The position numbers and the translations under genes were made by a program. From NCBI GenBank assembly GCA_022571255.1, contig JACZYD010000014.1, positions 1 through 39,157 of the forward strand: a stretch of 39,157 bases of DNA, written 5' to 3'. The DNA comes from Bacteroidota bacterium. Lineage in GTDB: Bacteria > Bacteroidota > Rhodothermia > Rhodothermales > UBA10348. This document shows, one piece after another, positions 34,352 through 39,157 of the stretch. Below the pieces are notes generated by a model. The model searched no databases, was not told where the DNA came from, and saw nothing but the letters and a program-made list of their open reading frames with translations. Numbering within the stretch: the stretch's first letter is position 1; each line of letters opens with the position of its first letter.

Positions 34352-36814
34352 ATGCGAAAGCTATTTCTTTTTCTCCTCGTTTTCGGTTGCAATTCAATTC
34401 CTGGATCTGCTGCACTGGCGCAGGAGGCAGTCGCACAACAGGTTGTAGTTGCTACTTCTTCCTCCAACATGGTTGACGGTATTCTGGCGTTTCGCGAAAA
34501 ACGCTATGCAGATGCGGTGAACAGTTTTGAGAGATCCGTCGAGGCGGGAGAGGATCCGGCTGAAGCCCATTTTTTACTCGCGCGAATATTCTGGGAAACG
34601 TCTCTGAAGGATCAGGGACGTGCGGGTAACGAATTGGATAAAGCTCTTGAGATTGATCCGGACAATGTCCAGTATCTGGTTGCCAGGATGCAGCAATTGC
34701 GTTCTGATTCGTGGAATATTTTCCAGAAGATGGCCAGTGAGCAGAAACGGGCAGGGCTGGCACGCCAAATTCTGAAAATTGATGAGACCAACGCGTTTGC
34801 CCATCAGGAACTGGGCAAACAGGCGATCAGGGACTTTTGGCGGTACCGCAACGCAGTCGTGTATCCGCATCTTTTGTTTTCAAAAGACAAGTATCGAGCG
34901 AGAACCGTGATAGATCCGACCGCGAACCTCAATAGAGGCATTCTGGAGGACTTGGAGCTGGCGAGCCCTGACGATGCTGGTCTGCTCGATGATTCCGAGG
35001 TCCTTCGGACTACGGCCGGGTTTCTCGATGCTCGCGCGATCTTCCTCGCCGATAAATTTGACTTGGAGACGCTGGATTCCCAGGGTATAAACGTTCAGGA
35101 CCTCTCCTCTCGAGCTGATAAGGCCTATGATCGGGCAATTGGACATTTGTACACCGCGATGGAGACAGATCCACGCCAGAGACTGGTCTACGACGACCTG
35201 ATGCAGATTTTCGCCCTGAAAGGAGAATATGGTGAAGCGCTTCGGATGCTCGAACAGATGTATCTGTTTTTTCCAGAGGATCCGCAACTCTGGACATACC
35301 TCGGTTATGCCCATTTTGAAAGCGGAAATTATCAGGAATCAGCGGTTGTATTCAAAACTGCGTTCGACTTCATGGATGAGTCCATGGCTTATGCTTACAA
35401 CAATCTTGATCTGATTCTTCCACAAGATGAAAAGAACCTGTACAAAAAAGACAAAATAGCCTACGCTGCTCGCTTCTGGACCAGTAAGGATCCGCGTTAC
35501 CTGACGCCTTACAACGAACGTAAGCTGGCTCATTATGCACGCCTGACGTATGCAGACTTACTGTACGGTGCGCCGGAGATCGACCTGCACGGGTGGGACA
35601 CCGAGCGGGGACACATTCTGGTTCGTTATGGAGTCCCGATGGCCGACGTGGTAGTTATTCCTAAGAGCCTCTCCGGTATAGATCGTTCGATTGTGGCTCG
35701 ACCGGGAGACATTGGTTCGGGAGAGGGGGACACGAGCCGAATACTCCAGATTGCCAGAGAGGGAGACGGTTGGGATATGTTCGAAGAGGCCAACACGTAT
35801 AATATCTGGAACTACGGTGATTTTAAATTTGTCTTCGAAGATCCTTTCAGAAATGGTGAATATCGTCTGTACAGTCCTTCTGCAAGGGACATTGCAGAGG
35901 GTACACTTCCCTGGGTGAACGATTATACGATCGAAGCCAATGATATTATCCGGCGGGAACCAGAGCGGTATGAATTTGAAACGGAAGGTCGTTCGGTCGA
36001 AGTGCCATTTCTGGTTGTGTCTTTTAAAAACTTCAGCAGCGACCTCTCCGATGTATATGTCAATTATGGTATCCCTGTTGTCGATTTTGACCCCGACGAG
36101 GATGTCATAAATGTTACGGCGAACGCGGGGGTTTTCGTCATTGGGGAGCAGCGCGACATACTGGTAGAGCAGCGCCGAACAATTTATGGCCTCCGTACGC
36201 AGCAGATCGTTCGTTTTGAAGAATCGAATCTCTGGATTGACACAGAAGAGCTGCGCATTCCTCCCGGCAATCAGGAAATTTCCATTGAGTTCGAGACCGT
36301 TGGCGGCGGGGCCGTGGCCGTGCAAAGGCGTGCGGTGACCATCGTCGATTATTCAGGTGATAAATTTCAGATGAGTGACCTGCTTTTTGCATACAGGATT
36401 GAAGAAACGGAAGACGGAAGGCCCACAGTGTCGACCGACATCGTGCGAAACGGCCTGTCCATCATGCCGGCACCATGGTCTGTATTTTCTCGCAAACAGC
36501 CGATTTACTTCTATTTCGAACTTTACAATCTGGAGTTGGATGCGTCTGGTATGGCAAATTACGAAGTGGAAGCGATCTTGTCACCCAAGGATACCGGAAG
36601 CGGTGTCAGTAAATTCGTAAAGGGCATTTTCGGAGGAGGCGATAAAGGTGTCGCCGTGACTCTTCCCATTCAGGTAAAAAGCGAGAACGACGGGCAATAT
36701 CTGTTGCTGGATGCCTCCAACCAGGAAACGGGGCTGTATATATTACGTGTTCGCATCAAGGATACCGTCAGCGGGAAGACGGTCGAAAGAACAGAGGATC
36801 TATTCCTCGAGTAA
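34352..36814 (+). CDS. Exported TPR / GWxTD-domain protein
   Basis: About 820 residues from ATG 34352 (MRKLFLFLLVF), which gives a clean Sec signal ending near ALAQ; ATG 34328 would add eight residues. TPR-like repeats occupy about 40-120 and 260-370 (RYADAVNSFERSVEAGEDPAEAH is typical of this type). A GWxTD-type domain begins FWTSKDPRYLTPYNERK (about 377-393) and contains GWDTERGHILVRYG, with Glu instead of the name-giving Asp. A beta-rich C-terminal part (about 570-820) follows. GWxTD proteins are exported FCB-group proteins of unknown function. Weak promoter-like TATACT lies at 34336. It is probably monocistronic. Confidence 0.84.
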   Translation: MRKLFLFLLVFGCNSIPGSAALAQEAVAQQVVVATSSSNMVDGILAFREKRYADAVNSFERSVEAGEDPAEAHFLLARIFWETSLKDQGRAGNELDKALEIDPDNVQYLVARMQQLRSDSWNIFQKMASEQKRAGLARQILKIDETNAFAHQELGKQAIRDFWRYRNAVVYPHLLFSKDKYRARTVIDPTANLNRGILEDLELASPDDAGLLDDSEVLRTTAGFLDARAIFLADKFDLETLDSQGINVQDLSSRADKAYDRAIGHLYTAMETDPRQRLVYDDLMQIFALKGEYGEALRMLEQMYLFFPEDPQLWTYLGYAHFESGNYQESAVVFKTAFDFMDESMAYAYNNLDLILPQDEKNLYKKDKIAYAARFWTSKDPRYLTPYNERKLAHYARLTYADLLYGAPEIDLHGWDTERGHILVRYGVPMADVVVIPKSLSGIDRSIVARPGDIGSGEGDTSRILQIAREGDGWDMFEEANTYNIWNYGDFKFVFEDPFRNGEYRLYSPSARDIAEGTLPWVNDYTIEANDIIRREPERYEFETEGRSVEVPFLVVSFKNFSSDLSDVYVNYGIPVVDFDPDEDVINVTANAGVFVIGEQRDILVEQRRTIYGLRTQQIVRFEESNLWIDTEELRIPPGNQEISIEFETVGGGAVAVQRRAVTIVDYSGDKFQMSDLLFAYRIEETEDGRPTVSTDIVRNGLSIMPAPWSVFSRKQPIYFYFELYNLELDASGMANYEVEAILSPKDTGSGVSKFVKGIFGGGDKGVAVTLPIQVKSENDGQYLLLDASNQETGLYILRVRIKDTVSGKTVERTEDLFLE

Positions 36815-36862
36815 CGCCTGTTGAAAGATACTTTTCTGGAAGCGTGGCGGGTCCAGGGTGAA

Positions 36863-37369
36863 TCAGTCGGATGGAGACAATTTTCTGATGCGAGAATCCA
36901 TTTCTTCAACCTTGGATACAAGCTCGCGTTTGAAAGTTTCCAGTCGCGATCGGAGTTCTTCGTCGTGGACCGCGAGAATCTGAATCGCTAAAAGACCGGC
37001 GTTGCGAGCACCTCCGATTGCTACCGTGGCGACCGGCACGCCGGCGGGCATCTGTACTACAGAAAGCAGCGAGTCCATCCCTTTCAGGGCTCGTGACGGA
37101 ACCGGTACTCCGATGACAGGAAGAGTCGTGTTTGCGGCAATCATTCCGGCGAGATGAGCGGCCCCGCCCGCGCCGGCAATGATGATTTTCAAATGTCTGG
37201 AAACAGCTTCGCGGGCATAGGAAGACATCGCATCCGGCGTACGATGAGCCGATAAAACACGCGTTTCGAAACCGATTCCAAACTCGTGCAGCACACGGAC
37301 TGACTCTTCCATGACGGGCCAATCCGACTCGCTTCCCATTACGATTCCAACTACAATTTGCCGTTCCAT
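36863..37369 (-). CDS. purE: N5-carboxyaminoimidazole ribonucleotide mutase
   Basis: A class I PurE of 168 residues. [14 protein letters not shown] is the conserved start, VLSAHRTPD carries the active-site histidine, and [17 protein letters not shown] plus [33 protein letters not shown]-type segments form the rest of the site. It moves the carboxyl group of N5-CAIR to give CAIR. It follows purK by 23 bp, its partner in the two-step PurK/PurE route, and is last in the minus-strand group. Its 3' end faces the GWxTD gene with 48 bp and no clear terminator. Confidence 0.97.
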   Translation of the reverse strand: MERQIVVGIVMGSESDWPVMEESVRVLHEFGIGFETRVLSAHRTPDAMSSYAREAVSRHLKIIIAGAGGAAHLAGMIAANTTLPVIGVPVPSRALKGMDSLLSVVQMPAGVPVATVAIGGARNAGLLAIQILAVHDEELRSRLETFKRELVSKVEEMDSRIRKLSPSD

Positions 37370-37392
37370 GTCTGTAATACTTCTTTATCTGA

Positions 37393-38535
37393 TTAAAGCA
37401 AGATACGTGAAGCGGCCTTTTCAGCACGAATCAGGGCCTCTTCAGGATGATCGGCCGTTACCGTCACGTGTCCCATTTTTCTGTCCGGTCTTGTTTCCGT
37501 CTTTCCGTAAATATGTATCGCTGCGTCAGTGACCTCAAAAGACGTGCGGAGTGATTGGCTGGAAACAAGTCCAGTGCGTTGTCCCAGAATATTGACCATC
37601 GCCGCTGCCGGAACCCTGAGAGAAGGATCACCCAGAGGCCAATCCAGAATTGAGCGCACATGGTTTTCGAATTGAGACGTTTTGCATGACTCGATGCTGA
37701 AGTGCCCTGAATTGTGGGGGCGAGGTGCGAGTTCGTTGACCAGAATCGCCCCGTCCCTTGTCTCAAATAATTCGACTCCCAGCATTCCTACAATGTCGAG
37801 ATTCAATGCCGCCTGCACCGCCAGTTGCTGCGCCTGATTCTGAATGTCGGGTGACGAAGGTGCAGGCACCACCACACTATGGCACCGATGATTTCGCTGC
37901 TCAATATGCACGACGGGATAAACGACGTATTCTCCGGACGGGCGCCGGGATACCATCACGGCCAGCTCGCGGATAAAAGGAACCCACTTTTCCACCAGTA
38001 AACCGTCCGGATCGGCGAGTGCCTGCCAGGCGCCTGGAATATCATCCGTCGAATGAACCATTCGATTGCCATATCCATCATACGAACCCTGAAAACGTTT
38101 GAATACCGCCGGGAATCCGACGGCCGCGCAGGCATCTTCGGCTTCTTCAATGGACGCACACAACCTGTATTGCGTGCCCGGAAGACCGGCTTCCGTCAGC
38201 CTTTTTCTCTGAACCCCTTTATGCCGGATAATTCTGAGTGTTTCCGCCCTCGGATAGACCGGTATATCGCCTGCTACCTCCTCGGCGACCTCGGCAGGGG
38301 CCCATTCGCTCTCCACGGTGATGACATCACAGCCTGTCACAAAATTCCTCATGACGTCCGGGTCGGTCCAGTCTCCCGACAGCGATTCTCCGAGGCCCTC
38401 AACCGGCCCGGAGGGCTTCGGTGAGAGGGTTCGCACGTGAATACCCATTCGAATTGCTGCAAGAGCCGACATCCGGCCCAGTTGTCCTCCACCGAGAATT
38501 CCGATCGTTGGAAATGGTTGACTCGTATTATCCAC
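37393..38535 (-). CDS. purK: N5-carboxyaminoimidazole ribonucleotide synthase
   Basis: An ATP-grasp enzyme of about 380 residues from GTG 38535, which starts just before the family N-terminus TIGILGGGQLGRM. The open frame runs to 38580 but would overlap ftsK. Recognisable parts: DVITVESEW, FPAVFKRFQGSYDGYGNRM (ATP-binding loop), LLVEKWVPFIRELAVMVSR and NELAPRPHNSGHFSIESC. It makes N5-CAIR from AIR, bicarbonate and ATP. It is 25 bp after ftsK and 23 bp before purE, so these three are probably one transcript. Confidence 0.96.
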   Translation of the reverse strand: MDNTSQPFPTIGILGGGQLGRMSALAAIRMGIHVRTLSPKPSGPVEGLGESLSGDWTDPDVMRNFVTGCDVITVESEWAPAEVAEEVAGDIPVYPRAETLRIIRHKGVQRKRLTEAGLPGTQYRLCASIEEAEDACAAVGFPAVFKRFQGSYDGYGNRMVHSTDDIPGAWQALADPDGLLVEKWVPFIRELAVMVSRRPSGEYVVYPVVHIEQRNHRCHSVVVPAPSSPDIQNQAQQLAVQAALNLDIVGMLGVELFETRDGAILVNELAPRPHNSGHFSIESCKTSQFENHVRSILDWPLGDPSLRVPAAAMVNILGQRTGLVSSQSLRTSFEVTDAAIHIYGKTETRPDRKMGHVTVTADHPEEALIRAEKAASRILL

Positions 38536-38560
38536 TGTGCATCGGAGAAAAAATTTCCAT

Positions 38561-39157
38561 TCAACCGGCCAGAAGGGCATTCAACTGGGTCTCGTCGGTG
38601 ACAAGTACCTGTCGTGCTTTCGACCCTTCAAAAGGTCCTACTATGCCGGCATCTTCGAGCTGATCAATCAACCGCGCTGCTCGTGCGTAGCCGACCGACA
38701 GTTTTCGCTGAAGCAAAGAAACGGATCCCTGCTGACTCCTGACTATAATCTGGGCTGCTTCTTTAAAGAAATCGTCACGCGATTCGGGATGCACATTACC
38801 CGATGAGCCGACAGACATCTGAATATCCAGCGATGGAAGCATATACGGGCCCTCACCATGCTGCTTACCGATAAACTGTGTAATACGGTCCACCTCGTCA
38901 ATAGAAACAAATGGACCCTGGAGTCTCACGACCCGTGTTCCGAGCATGTAAAGAAGATCGCCATTACCGACCAGACCTTCGGCACCGTTCTGATCCAGAA
39001 TCGTCCTGGAATCAATTTTTGATGCAACCTGATAGGCAATTCTGGATGGAAAGTTGGCCTTTATCAGTCCTGTAATCACGTCCACGGATGGCCGCTGTGT
39101 GGCCAGGATAAGATGAATACCGACTGCGCGTGCCATTTGATCGAGACGGGCAATGGG
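38561..39157 (-). CDS. ftsK: DNA translocase FtsK/SpoIIIE, C-terminal part (partial)
   Basis: The 5' part of the gene is beyond the end of the window; about 198 C-terminal residues are visible. PIARLDQMARAVGIHLILA and TQRPSVDVITGLIKANFPSR are the last conserved pieces of the RecA-like motor, followed by ILDQNGAEGLVGNGDLLY. The winged-helix gamma domain (QGSVSLLQRKLSVGYARAARLID, about 140-190) recognises KOPS-type DNA sequences in model bacteria. The hexamer pumps DNA through the division septum and helps resolve chromosome dimers. Its transcription probably continues into purK and purE. Confidence 0.97.
   Translation of the reverse strand, partial: PIARLDQMARAVGIHLILATQRPSVDVITGLIKANFPSRIAYQVASKIDSRTILDQNGAEGLVGNGDLLYMLGTRVVRLQGPFVSIDEVDRITQFIGKQHGEGPYMLPSLDIQMSVGSSGNVHPESRDDFFKEAAQIIVRSQQGSVSLLQRKLSVGYARAARLIDQLEDAGIVGPFEGSKARQVLVTDETQLNALLAG

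Overview
The window is ordinary chromosomal DNA of a Gram-negative bacterium, probably of the Bacteroidota/Rhodothermota/Balneolota side of the FCB group. This placement is inferred from several signs: a CarboxypepD_reg plus DUF5686 outer-membrane protein, a TPR/GWxTD-type protein, Tat-exported Gfo/Idh/MocA oxidoreductases, a LytS/LytTR-type two-component pair, an extended ribosomal protein S16, and a near absence of Shine-Dalgarno sequences before the start codons. By eye the base composition is balanced, slightly GC-rich. I see no phage, insertion sequence, CRISPR array, tRNA or rRNA.

Layout. 1-684: 3' end of a hybrid histidine kinase. 696-4197 (minus): a multi-pass PDZ/GAF/LytS-type sensor kinase followed by its LytTR response regulator. 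4399-5199: tatD. 5303-9197 (minus): Gfo/Idh oxidoreductase, ApbE-like flavin transferase, second Gfo/Idh oxidoreductase. 9412-12126: YceI-like exported protein, threonine synthase (minus), peroxiredoxin lipoprotein. 12216-14153 (minus): dnaK, which shares a divergent promoter region with pgsA-pyrE-cinA-recA-DUF5686 (14334-20514). 20588-21460 (minus): two-domain sulfurtransferase, divergent from the compact run mutS-purD-NHL-M16 (21539-27819). 27848-29352 (minus): two PspC-domain proteins and 5-formyltetrahydrofolate cyclo-ligase. 29571-34162: the translation block ffh-rpsP-rimM-trmD-rplS-smpB. 34352-36814: TPR/GWxTD protein. 36863-39157 (minus): ftsK (5' part outside the window)-purK-purE.

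Most genes are housekeeping: nucleotide synthesis (pyrE, purD, purE, purK), DNA repair and segregation (recA, mutS, ftsK), folding and rescue (dnaK, smpB), protein targeting (ffh) and ribosome maturation (rpsP, rimM, trmD, rplS).

The most distinctive property is not a gene. At least six intergenic regions carry short, unrelated tandem repeats with periods of 20-34 bp and two to four copies. They often touch or enter the adjacent gene: at the tatD start codon, inside the 3' end of apbE, and at the stop codon of the sulfurtransferase. The 36/30-bp repeats in the rpsP tail look like the same process inside a gene. Other points are an EKP-to-EAP change in one Gfo/Idh protein, a stand-alone M16 protein without its zinc motif, a gene whose likely start lies about 98 bp inside recA, and an inverted repeat between dnaK and pgsA. 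I found no convincing evidence of a wholly new multi-gene system.
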